This document shows positions 8,726-16,191 of a stretch of DNA of 54,441 bases, piece by piece (position 1 is the stretch's first letter; every line of letters starts with the position of its first letter). Position numbers and translations under genes: made by a program. The notes under the pieces are model-generated. The model was given only the letters and a program-made list of their open reading frames with translations. It was not told the origin of the DNA and searched no databases. Origin of the DNA: Oceanobacillus chungangensis (GTDB lineage: Bacteria; Bacillota; Bacilli; Bacillales; Amphibacillaceae); the NCBI RefSeq assembly GCF_003369565.1, contig NZ_PIOD01000013.1:1-54441 (forward strand). The letters run 5' to 3'.

Positions 8726-9325
8726 CTATTTAAACCATCCTTTTTCTTTAAATCTTGAAATAGCTGCAATCCGATTGCTAACATTTAATTTATCTAAAAT
8801 AACAGAAACATAATTCCTTACTGTACCATTCGTTAGGTATAGTTCGCTGGCGATTTCCTTAGTATTTTTCCCATCAGCAATAAGCTTGATTATTTGCTCC
8901 TCCCGCTCCGTTAACGGGTTTTCCTCTTCATAGGCTATATCAATCAATTCTGGGGCATATACCTTTCGCCCCTCCATAATAATTCTAATTGAGTTTGCTA
9001 ATTCCTCACTTGGACTATCCTTTAGCAAATAGCCACTAACCTTTGCTTTTCGGGCACGGTCAAAGTATCCTGTTCTAGCAAAGGTGGTTAAAATAATAAT
9101 TTTGCAAGCGTTATTTATCAATTCTTCTGCGACATCTAGTCCACTTTTCACCGGCATCTCAATATCCATTATACAAATATCTGGTTGCTGTTGCTCCACA
9201 AGGACAAGTGCTTCTGCTCCGTTGCTTGCCTTACCAACAACTTCCATATCCTCTTCCAAATCAAGTAATGACCCAAGTGCACCAAGTAATAACCGCTGAT
9301 CTTCAGCAATTACAATCCGAATCAT
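8726..9325 (-). CDS. desR: Response regulator DesR, NarL/LuxR family
   Basis: 199 residues. A receiver domain (1-120) has acidic Glu8/Asp9, phospho-acceptor Asp54 in CIMDIEMP, Thr in ILTTFAR and Lys in YLLKDSP. A LuxR-type helix-turn-helix follows (about 135-195; LTEREEQIIKLIADGKNTKEI). Asp54 matches the B. subtilis DesR phosphorylation site. DesR-P activates the des desaturase gene when DesK senses a stiff membrane. The ATG follows GGAGGGGCGCGC. Order on the minus strand is des, desK, desR. A 442-bp gap holding a dispersed repeat separates it from desK, so desR may have its own promoter here, unlike the compact desKR layout. Confidence 0.9.
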   Translation of the reverse strand: MIRIVIAEDQRLLLGALGSLLDLEEDMEVVGKASNGAEALVLVEQQQPDICIMDIEMPVKSGLDVAEELINNACKIIILTTFARTGYFDRARKAKVSGYLLKDSPSEELANSIRIIMEGRKVYAPELIDIAYEEENPLTEREEQIIKLIADGKNTKEIASELYLTNGTVRNYVSVILDKLNVSNRIAAISRFKEKGWFK

Positions 9326-9417
9326 GCGCGCCCCTCCTATTCTACTCTGAATTAATAAGACTGCTTTCTATATAATATAGCTGCTCTTTCACGTAATTAA
9401 TAGTCGATGTAAAGCGT

Positions 9418-9762
9418 TAACTAGTTTAATGTGTCAATGACTCTCGGGCCAGTCGCTTCAGAAATACACTTCGCTTTCCGCGGGGAGCTGGTGAGCCTTC
9501 TCGTGCTAGCGCACTTCGTAGTCTCACCTAGGCTCTTCTTCCCGCAGGAGTCTTCGTGTATTTCTTCCGCTGGGGATGTGCGAGTAAAAATAATTTTCTA
9601 TCCCAATATAAGATAGAGACCAATTTTCCTCTCTTGTGGGTGTTGATTGGAGCCGCGGACAGGAGACTTCTCGAAAATAAAGAACGATTTTCTTTCGAAG
9701 GAACTGAAGCGTTGCCCGCGGAAATCAACATTGAGCCTAGTCCGCAGTTTATATAAACAACA
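9418..9762 (+). repeat. Dispersed ~340-bp repeat element, copy A
   Basis: One of five related elements in the window, taken here as plus orientation. It starts near AACTAGTTTAA and continues with CCAGTCGCTTCAGAAATACAC, CTTTCCGCGGGGAGCTGGTG, CACCTAGGCTCTTCTTCCCG and CAGGAGTCTTCGTGTATT. The right half has GGACAGGAGACTTCTCG and GCCCGCGGAAATCAAC, and it ends near CGCAGTTTAT. Short open frames on both strands are by-products of its GC-rich blocks. It lies between desK and desR. Confidence 0.85.
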
Positions 9763-9767
9763 CCAAA

Positions 9768-10886
9768 CTATTCCTGCTTAATAACAGTCGGAACTTTAAT
9801 TGTGAGGGTCATTCCATCGATTGATTCGGTTTGTAACGTCCCATTGACAAATTCCAGTCTTTCCCTCATCCCTTCAAGTCCATGCCCCTTAAACGCACCC
9901 AATTTATCACGCATACCAATACCATTATCCTCGACAATAATGGTCAATTCGCTAGATGACTGCCGAAGGGATATTTTGCAGAACGTAGCCTTGCTATGTT
10001 TAACAACATTTGTAGCTGCTTCCTTTAAACACATACTGAGTACATTTTCTACGAATACTGGAATCCCTATACGCTTAGGATCCCCCTCCAGTTTATATTT
10101 AACTTGTGCGGCCTCTAAAACCTGCTGTACGCTTATCAGCTCATCGACTAATTTCGTGCTTCTCATTGTCGAGACGATTTCACGAACTTCTTTTAAAGCA
10201 GTTCTGGCGGTTTGATTAATGTCGTATAGCTCAAGTTTTGCCTTTTCCGTATCTCTAACTACTAACTTGCTCGCCAAATCGCTTTTTAAGCCAATCAAAG
10301 AAAGCTTCTGCCCCAATGTATCATGTAAATCCCGTGCAATTCGCTGCCGTTCTTCAATAATCATTAATTTTGAGATTCGCTCATTTGCATCTTCCAATTG
10401 AATTTCCAGCTTTTCGCGTTTGACTCTATTATACATTTCGAATGGCAGCAGGATGACTCCAATAATACAAAGCACAATGAATGGAATTTGTGAGAAAAAG
10501 AGCTGTTCCTGAGTAAAAAACCCAAACCCTACTGCAACAACTGTTGTAACGAGATTGACAACATACAACGCTATAAAACCCGCCCTATTTTGAATATTAC
10601 CAATGAAAAATGCTAGAAATAAGGAGAAATAGACATAACCAAAATAAACGGTCATGCCAATGCTTATTGCCATTTCTATTCCTACCGAAACATAAACAGT
10701 CCAGCCTTTTTTTATAAATGCTAATCGATAAGTAATGAAGAACAAAAGAATCATCAGGATACCAATAATAATTTCTGCAGGTGTTGATGATTTAAAGATA
10801 AAATAGAAAGGAAGTAGACAAAATGCAATCCATGCAAAAAGACTAATTCCAGTTTTTTTCGGAAAAATATGATACCACGTTTGCAT
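9768..10886 (-). CDS. desK: Sensor histidine kinase DesK (membrane thermosensor)
   Basis: 372 residues. Several membrane helices occupy residues ~12-150, followed by a coiled-coil linker (~152-180). The HisKA_3 dimerisation box IARDLHDTLGQKLSLIGLKS carries His188, the same number as the phosphorylated His of B. subtilis DesK. A HATPase_c domain has the N box EAATNVVKHSKA and the G box VEDNGIGM. DesK switches from phosphatase to kinase when membrane order rises in the cold and then phosphorylates DesR. The ATG follows AGGGAGGAAGAAC. Only 99 bases separate it from des, with a hairpin in between, so partial read-through from des is likely. Confidence 0.92.
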   Translation of the reverse strand: MQTWYHIFPKKTGISLFAWIAFCLLPFYFIFKSSTPAEIIIGILMILLFFITYRLAFIKKGWTVYVSVGIEMAISIGMTVYFGYVYFSLFLAFFIGNIQNRAGFIALYVVNLVTTVVAVGFGFFTQEQLFFSQIPFIVLCIIGVILLPFEMYNRVKREKLEIQLEDANERISKLMIIEERQRIARDLHDTLGQKLSLIGLKSDLASKLVVRDTEKAKLELYDINQTARTALKEVREIVSTMRSTKLVDELISVQQVLEAAQVKYKLEGDPKRIGIPVFVENVLSMCLKEAATNVVKHSKATFCKISLRQSSSELTIIVEDNGIGMRDKLGAFKGHGLEGMRERLEFVNGTLQTESIDGMTLTIKVPTVIKQE

Positions 10887-10952
10887 GTTCTTCCTCCCTA
10901 TGAATAAAATTACGATTATTTATTTCAGTATAACAAAGTATATAAGAAATAA

Positions 10953-10978
10953 CCCTCAACTAAATGGAAGCTTGAGGG
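10953..10978 (-). terminator. Hairpin between des and desK
   Basis: CCCTCAA/TTGAGGG form a 7-bp stem after the des stop, followed on the minus strand by a moderately T-rich stretch. It may act as a partial terminator that lets some transcription continue into desK. Confidence 0.5.
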
Positions 10979-10985
10979 AATCTTT

Positions 10986-12038
10986 TTATTTCTCTTGGAA
11001 ACTTGGGCGGCTTGCCTTCATCCGTAGCGTTGTCTTTTTATTACGTTCAAGTGCTTTGAAATCCTTAAAGCTAATAAAAGATCTACTTGCCTGATCATAC
11101 AGACGAAAACGAATCGATGCTAGGCTTGATGCTAACGTAATCGTCGTTGCTTGATGTAATGGCGGCGTCGATTCATGTGCTCTCTCCAAATTATAATTAG
11201 GTACCCTTGGCGCTAAATGATGGACATGATGGTAACCAATACTGCCAGTAATCCACTCTAATACTTTCGGCAACTTATAATAAGAGCTTCCATCTACTGC
11301 AGCCTTTACATAATCCCATTCATCTTCATTCTCAAAATAGGAATCTTCAAACTGATGCTGTACATAGAACAACCATATTCCAGCAGAACCAGCAATCATG
11401 AGGATTGGAAGTTGGATAATTAAGAATGCCTGCCAGCCAATAGCCCAAATCAAAAGCGCATAAATGACTGCAATTGAAGCATTAATTAAGTAGGTGTTCA
11501 AACGCTCCTTCTGTTTCGCACCTTTTCGATTGATTCTATTTTCAATAAAGAACAGATAGATTGGTCCTAAACCAAATAACACAAATGGATTCCGGTATAA
11601 TCGATATGCTAGTCTGCCCCAGAATGATGCTTCTGCATATTCATCCACCGTCATTACCCATACATCACCAGTCCCACGTTTGTCTAAATTACTACTTGTT
11701 GCATGGTGGATTGCATGGTTTCTTTTCCATTTCTCAAAGGCAAAATGGGTAATGATTCCTGTAATCGTACCGACAACTCGATTCGCTTTACTATTTTTTA
11801 AAAAAGACATATGTGTACAATCATGAAAAATTATGAAGATCCGCACGACGAATCCCGCTGCGACTATAGAGAATAGAAGACTTAACCAAGTGGAAATGGT
11901 TAAACTCTGATATGCAAGAAACCAAAGTAGAAAGAACGGAACAATCGAATTTATTAATTGTATTATACTTAATTTTGTATTTGAGCTCGCATAGGGTGCA
12001 ACGCTTTTTCTTAATTGTGCCTGTTTTTGTTTACTCAT
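10986..12038 (-). CDS. des: Acyl-lipid fatty acid desaturase Des
   Basis: 350 residues, a membrane-bound di-iron desaturase. The three histidine boxes are visible: HDCTH (ca. 69-73), HAIHHA (ca. 105-110, extended form) and HHVHHLAP (ca. 272-279), with hydrophobic helix pairs between them. In B. subtilis, Des is the delta-5 desaturase that puts double bonds into membrane phospholipid acyl chains after cold shock; the length is similar. It heads the des-desK-desR group. The start ATG follows TAGGAGGATAAT. A palindromic candidate DesR site lies about 90 bases upstream. Confidence 0.92.
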   Translation of the reverse strand: MSKQKQAQLRKSVAPYASSNTKLSIIQLINSIVPFFLLWFLAYQSLTISTWLSLLFSIVAAGFVVRIFIIFHDCTHMSFLKNSKANRVVGTITGIITHFAFEKWKRNHAIHHATSSNLDKRGTGDVWVMTVDEYAEASFWGRLAYRLYRNPFVLFGLGPIYLFFIENRINRKGAKQKERLNTYLINASIAVIYALLIWAIGWQAFLIIQLPILMIAGSAGIWLFYVQHQFEDSYFENEDEWDYVKAAVDGSSYYKLPKVLEWITGSIGYHHVHHLAPRVPNYNLERAHESTPPLHQATTITLASSLASIRFRLYDQASRSFISFKDFKALERNKKTTLRMKASRPSFQEK

Positions 12039-12075
12039 ATTATCCTCCTATTAATGCCGAATATTGTTACTATCT

Positions 12076-12141
12076 AGCATAGAGGAAAACCACCTGGTTT
12101 ATAAGTCATAAATGTCAAGGATTGCATATGACAAATGTCAT
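12076..12141 (-). promoter_or_regulatory. des promoter candidate with DesR-like palindromes
   Basis: On the minus strand a perfect inverted repeat ATGACATTTGTCAT (12128-12141) is followed by a related half-site pair TTGACATTTATGAC (12105-12118). Then comes a weak -35 TTATAA (12099-12104), a 17-bp spacer and a -10 TATGCT (12076-12081). Two adjacent GTCAT/ATGAC motifs just upstream of a poor -35 fit an activator-dependent promoter such as DesR-controlled Pdes. Assignment to DesR rests on position and symmetry. Confidence 0.55.
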
Positions 12142-12186
12142 GTGTAGACAGGGGGGTGCCTGTAACTCCCTAAATTTTGTCAGAAG

Positions 12187-12414
12187 ATGTTGGTGGTGAT
12201 AGAGCGTTTTAATGATATGGAAGAGCTCCAAAATGTTTTATCGGAGCGGATTATTCATACTCCTGAGTTCTTATAGGTCCAGTCTAGCTATCAAATGGTC
12301 ACACGAGCTTTCATGGACCAAGTGGAGCGCACAACGTATAAGCGACTAGGCACGCTAACAAGCTTAAGTCAAAGCCATAAACTAAACATAAAAGACCACT
12401 ATCCAATTAATTAG
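12187..12414 (+). pseudogene. Possible degenerate reading frame with one in-frame stop
   Basis: Seventy-five plus-strand codons starting ATG TTG GTG GTG read through with a single TAG at 12274-12276 and end at a TAG at 12412. The first part reads IERFNDMEELQNVLSER and the second VERTTYKRLGTLTSLSQSHK. There is no good ribosome-binding site and I recognise no family. It may be a gene remnant or chance. The rest of the 12142-12434 gap holds only the purC terminator. Confidence 0.2.
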
Positions 12415-12422
12415 ATAGTAGT
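12393..12422 (-). terminator. Terminator of the purC-like gene
   Basis: On the minus strand GACTACTATC pairs with GATAGTGGTC (one G-U pair) over a 10-nt AT loop and is followed by TTTTATG, 12 bases after the stop codon. Confidence 0.7.
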
Positions 12423-12434
12423 CCATAGCCTAAA

Positions 12435-13115
12435 TTATTGCAGCATCATTTTTTCCAATTCCAATGGTTCAATATATTCGCCGTTTTTATATGCTCGCAT
12501 ATTTCCACCAGAGATTTCATCGATTAAGAGGATTTGATTGTTCGCATCTCTTCCAAATTCTAGTTTTATATCATATAATTCAATATCTTTCTTCGCTAGT
12601 TCATCTTTAACAACTTGAGAAATTTGCTGTGTCAATGTTTTCAGTGTTTCATATTCATCATTTGTAAGAATCCCAAGCATATGTAAAGCATCCTTCGAGA
12701 TTGGTGGGTCTTGACGTTCATCATCCTTTAATGTAACTTCAACAAACGCATCTAAAGTCTGACCATCTTCTGCATATTTACCATATCGTCTAAAGAAACT
12801 ACCAACCGCACGGTAACGGCAGATTACTTCTAAACCTTGACCAAATACGGATGCTGGCACAACTGTCATCGTAGCTTCTTCAATGTCCGCAGCAATATAA
12901 TGTGTTGGAATTCCCTTTTCTTTTAAAATCTCAAAGAAAAATTGGGTCAATTTTAAACCTGCTCTTCCAGCACCTTCAATAGATAGTCCAACAGTATTAG
13001 CTCCGGGATCAAAAACACCATTCTCCCCTGTTACATCGTCCTTGAATTTCAGTAGAAGATTCCCTTCCTCTAATTCATATACATCTTTCGTTTTACCTGT
13101 ATAAAGTTGCTTCAT
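12435..13115 (-). CDS. PurC-like SAICAR synthase homologue, divergent form
   Basis: 226 residues of the SAICAR synthetase fold: LYTGKTKDVYEL at the N-terminus (the phosphate-binding region seen as YEGKAKxIY in PurC), VICRYRAVGSFFRRYG (equivalent to VVRNxxAGS), KDDERQDPPIS and IKLEFGRD. It differs from B. subtilis-type PurC at key places: GENGVFDPGANTVG replaces the TAFNGEKK-type segment, and DEISGGNMR replaces DEISPDTCR. It is monocistronic, with no other pur genes near. It may be a second, paralogous PurC or a related ligase with another substrate. The ATG at 13115 lies 8 bases after GAGAGG; a GTG 9 bases earlier is too close to it. Confidence 0.7.
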   Translation of the reverse strand: MKQLYTGKTKDVYELEEGNLLLKFKDDVTGENGVFDPGANTVGLSIEGAGRAGLKLTQFFFEILKEKGIPTHYIAADIEEATMTVVPASVFGQGLEVICRYRAVGSFFRRYGKYAEDGQTLDAFVEVTLKDDERQDPPISKDALHMLGILTNDEYETLKTLTQQISQVVKDELAKKDIELYDIKLEFGRDANNQILLIDEISGGNMRAYKNGEYIEPLELEKMMLQ

Positions 13116-13255
13116 CCTTTGCACCTCTCCCGCTGGAATATATCATAATTATTGCATAAAATAGATAGACTGTCACTTTCCGCTTTTTTGCTAATATATA
13201 TTAAGTGGTCTTTCTAATACATTGACTTGTATAATAGTATGAGGAGGTGACTTAG

Positions 13256-13876
13256 TTGGACGCATCAGATATTATTAATAAATTGAAAGACCGAGTACCA
13301 TCTATCCTCGGTTATGAGCAACTTCGAAAATCCGCTGTACTTCTTCCTTTAGTTGAGATAGCGAATGAAACACATATTCTATTCGAGGTTAGATCGATGG
13401 AACTTCGCAATCAGCCTGGTGACATCTGTTTCCCCGGTGGCAGAATTGATCGAGAGGACCCAGACCCCAGATATTCTGCCGTTCGCGAAACGACTGAAGA
13501 ATTAGGTATTAATGAATCAACGATAAGAGATGTTCTCCCACTTGATTATATCGCAATGGAACGTGGCAGATTAATCTATCCATTTGTCGGCAGAATAACA
13601 AATCTAACGGAATTGAAACCAAACCCTGCTGAGGTTAGCGAGGTATTCACGGTACCACTAGCCCATTTTGTTAATACAGATCCAGAAAGATATAAAGTAA
13701 ACTTGCAAGTAGTTCCTGATTCGAATTTTCCTTTTGACTTAATTGTTGGCGGGGAGGATTACAATTGGCGCACACACCATGTCGAAGAGCTTTTTTATAA
13801 ATATGAAAACAAAGTAATTTGGGGATTAACAGCGAGAATTTTAACCCATTTTATAGAGTTGCTGAACGAGAAATAG
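13256..13876 (+). CDS. Nudix hydrolase, CoA pyrophosphatase (NudL/UPF0035) type
   Basis: 206 residues with a Nudix box at about 60-84 (FPGGRIDREDPDPRYSAVRE, then TTEELGI), giving the GX5EX7REUXEEXGU pattern with Asp replacing Glu at the first acidic position (GGRIDRED). The preceding LRNQPGDICFPGG corresponds to the UPF0035 signature of CoA-diphosphate hydrolases. It probably cleaves CoA or acyl-CoA diphosphate bonds. The start is a TTG 7 bases after GAGGTG. It is a single gene with its own terminator, divergent from the purC-like gene. Confidence 0.75.
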   Translation: MDASDIINKLKDRVPSILGYEQLRKSAVLLPLVEIANETHILFEVRSMELRNQPGDICFPGGRIDREDPDPRYSAVRETTEELGINESTIRDVLPLDYIAMERGRLIYPFVGRITNLTELKPNPAEVSEVFTVPLAHFVNTDPERYKVNLQVVPDSNFPFDLIVGGEDYNWRTHHVEELFYKYENKVIWGLTARILTHFIELLNEK

Positions 13877-13877
13877 A

Positions 13878-13919
13878 AAACAATCCATCCTTTCGAACAA
13901 TATTTAGGATGGATTGTTT
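13878..13919 (+). terminator. Terminator after the Nudix gene
   Basis: A 14-bp stem, AAACAATCCATCCT (13878-13891) with AGGATGGATTGTTT (13906-13919), starts right after the stop codon. The downstream tail is TG-rich rather than pure T. Confidence 0.8.
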
Positions 13920-13978
13920 GTAGTTTTAGAAATCTAAGAGGTAATTGTTATTTTCTTATTTGTGATTTCAAGACTAAA

Positions 13979-14758
13979 CTAATCATTCACAAAAGGTTTA
14001 TTCACATAATAATACATCCATCCCATAAAGATACTCCCGCCAATTAAGTTTCCAATTGTGACTGGAATAAGATTGTGAATCATACCGCTGACTGTCACTG
14101 AATCTGGATGTCCAAGCACGAAGGACACAGCGAACGTGCACATATTAGCAATGCTATGCTCATATCCGGAAATAAAGAAACAAAAGACAAATAAAACCAT
14201 TGTAAATAATTTAGGGCCATCACCTTTAAGTGTCATCGGAATGAAAAATGCTAAACAGACGAGCCAGTTACAAAGAATCGCTCTGAAAAACAATTCATTC
14301 GTGGGTGCTAGTGTTTTATTCTTCGCTACTTCCAATAAAAATCCGTTCACTGATTGATCATCAAAAAGTCCTGTAGCATAAATTAATAATGCAAAAGCAA
14401 AAGCTCCTATCAAATTACCGATATAACTAAGTGCCCATAACCTACCTACATCTTTCCAGCGCAATTTTTTCTTTAATGCTGCAAAGGTATAATAAAAAGT
14501 ATTACCAGTAAATAAATCACCCCCACCATATGCAATAAGAATGATTGCTGCACCAAATGTTACAGCTGCCATTGGATATGCAAATGGAGAATGATCCAAG
14601 TAAAAGAAGTTGCCGGTTTTAAATGCGACAATGACCCCAAAACCAATAAACATACTTGCTAGCATCGATCTTAATAAATAGATAAAGGAGCTCTTCTGAT
14701 AAATACCAAATTTCTTGAGCGCTAATTGTTCCACCTTTAAAAGAGATTCCAACTCCAT
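13979..14758 (-). CDS. Formate/nitrite transporter (FNT) family channel
   Basis: 259 residues with six hydrophobic segments and FNT signatures: GGGDLFTGNTFYYT (the Omega-loop-like helix 2 region), NLIGAFAFALLIYATG, CNWLVCLAFF and SVTVSGMIHNLIPVTIGNLIGGSIFMG. FNT proteins pass small monovalent anions such as formate, nitrite, lactate or hydrosulfide. It lies downstream of ldh on the same strand, with only 34 bases between the ldh terminator and its start. Read-through from the Rex-controlled ldh promoter could therefore express it. That link to export of a fermentation acid is inference. Confidence 0.82.
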   Translation of the reverse strand: MELESLLKVEQLALKKFGIYQKSSFIYLLRSMLASMFIGFGVIVAFKTGNFFYLDHSPFAYPMAAVTFGAAIILIAYGGGDLFTGNTFYYTFAALKKKLRWKDVGRLWALSYIGNLIGAFAFALLIYATGLFDDQSVNGFLLEVAKNKTLAPTNELFFRAILCNWLVCLAFFIPMTLKGDGPKLFTMVLFVFCFFISGYEHSIANMCTFAVSFVLGHPDSVTVSGMIHNLIPVTIGNLIGGSIFMGWMYYYVNKPFVND

Positions 14759-14792
14759 AAAATTTCACCCCTGCCAATCTAAATGTTTATAA

Positions 14793-14825
14793 AGCGAAAC
14801 CTATTGATTAGTTTGGTTTCGCTTC
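14793..14825 (-). terminator. Hairpin between ldh and the FNT gene
   Basis: AAGCGAAACC (14793-14802) pairs perfectly with GGTTTCGCTT (14816-14825). T-rich flanks occur on both sides. It ends the ldh transcript, probably incompletely, since the FNT gene starts 34 bases later. Confidence 0.7.
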
Positions 14826-14828
14826 TTT

Positions 14829-14905
14829 TAGAAAACTTCGTTGTCACCAAGCCTTTCGTTGACAGCCTTAGTTGCACTTATGTAGTTAAGAAAGTTTTTA
14901 CTTTC

Positions 14906-14908
<3 letters not shown>
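14829..14908. repeat. Short dispersed repeat, copy 2 (related to 6311-6385)
   Basis: Blocks shared with 6311-6385 occur in the same order (ACTTCGTTGTCACC, GCCTTTCGTTGAC, TTATGTAGTTAAGAAAGTTT, ACTTTCTTA). The terminal hairpin AAGAAAGTTTTTACTTTCTT includes the ldh stop codon. Looser matches to the last part occur at 7728-7780 and 48752-48800. Confidence 0.4.
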
Positions 14909-15868
<960 letters not shown>

Positions 15869-15962
15869 TTACCATTCCTTCCAAAATTAATTTCTGAATT
15901 TTCTCCATACATTACCATACCCAAAAACTAGTGGAATTATTAATAGATGGAGCCACTTTATA

Positions 15963-15980
15963 TTGTGAAATGTTTCACAA
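15963..15980. promoter_or_regulatory. Rex operator 1 of ldh
   Basis: TTGTGAAATGTTTCACAA has 8-bp perfect inverted arms and matches the known Gram-positive Rex site TTGTGAANNNNTTCACAA exactly. It sits about 15 bases downstream of the ldh -10 box, where bound Rex would block elongation or initiation. Confidence 0.88.
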
Positions 15981-15995
15981 ACATTTATTACTTTT

Positions 15996-16024
15996 AGTAT
16001 ACATCGATTTATTTATAAAGGCAA
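15996..16024 (-). promoter_or_regulatory. ldh promoter (-35 TTGCCT, -10 TATACT)
   Basis: On the minus strand TTGCCT (16019-16024) and TATACT (15996-16001) are separated by 17 bases. It is a sigma-A type promoter bracketed by two Rex sites, one just downstream and one just upstream. Confidence 0.8.
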
Positions 16025-16029
16025 TAACA

Positions 16030-16047
16030 TTGTTCAATGTTTCACAA
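16030..16047. promoter_or_regulatory. Rex operator 2 of ldh (imperfect)
   Basis: TTGTTCAATGTTTCACAA keeps the right arm TTCACAA of the Rex consensus and most of the left arm. It is centred just upstream of the ldh -35. Spacing to operator 1 is 67 bases centre to centre. Confidence 0.68.
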
Positions 16048-16143
16048 ATAAAAATAACGATAAAGACATAGAGCTTTTCAAAATTAAATACGTGACTAAA
16101 ACTCTGATCTGCTATCAATAATCAAGTTCCTCATAATTAGAGG

Positions 16144-16175
16144 GAAAAAGGCAACAAACTCAAAAGTCCGTTGCC
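16144..16175 (-). terminator. Terminator of the DinG-family helicase gene
   Basis: GGCAAC (16170-16175 complement) pairs with GTTGCC over a 14-base AT-rich loop on the minus strand, followed by TTTTTCCC. It lies 17 bases after the stop. Confidence 0.65.
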
Positions 16176-16191
16176 CACTTCAAAAGAAGTC

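Noticed and set aside
9431..9756. Several short plus and minus frames in the desK-desR gap
   Set aside because: They fall inside dispersed repeat copy A and recur as by-products of its GC-rich blocks; the same holds for 23828-24094.
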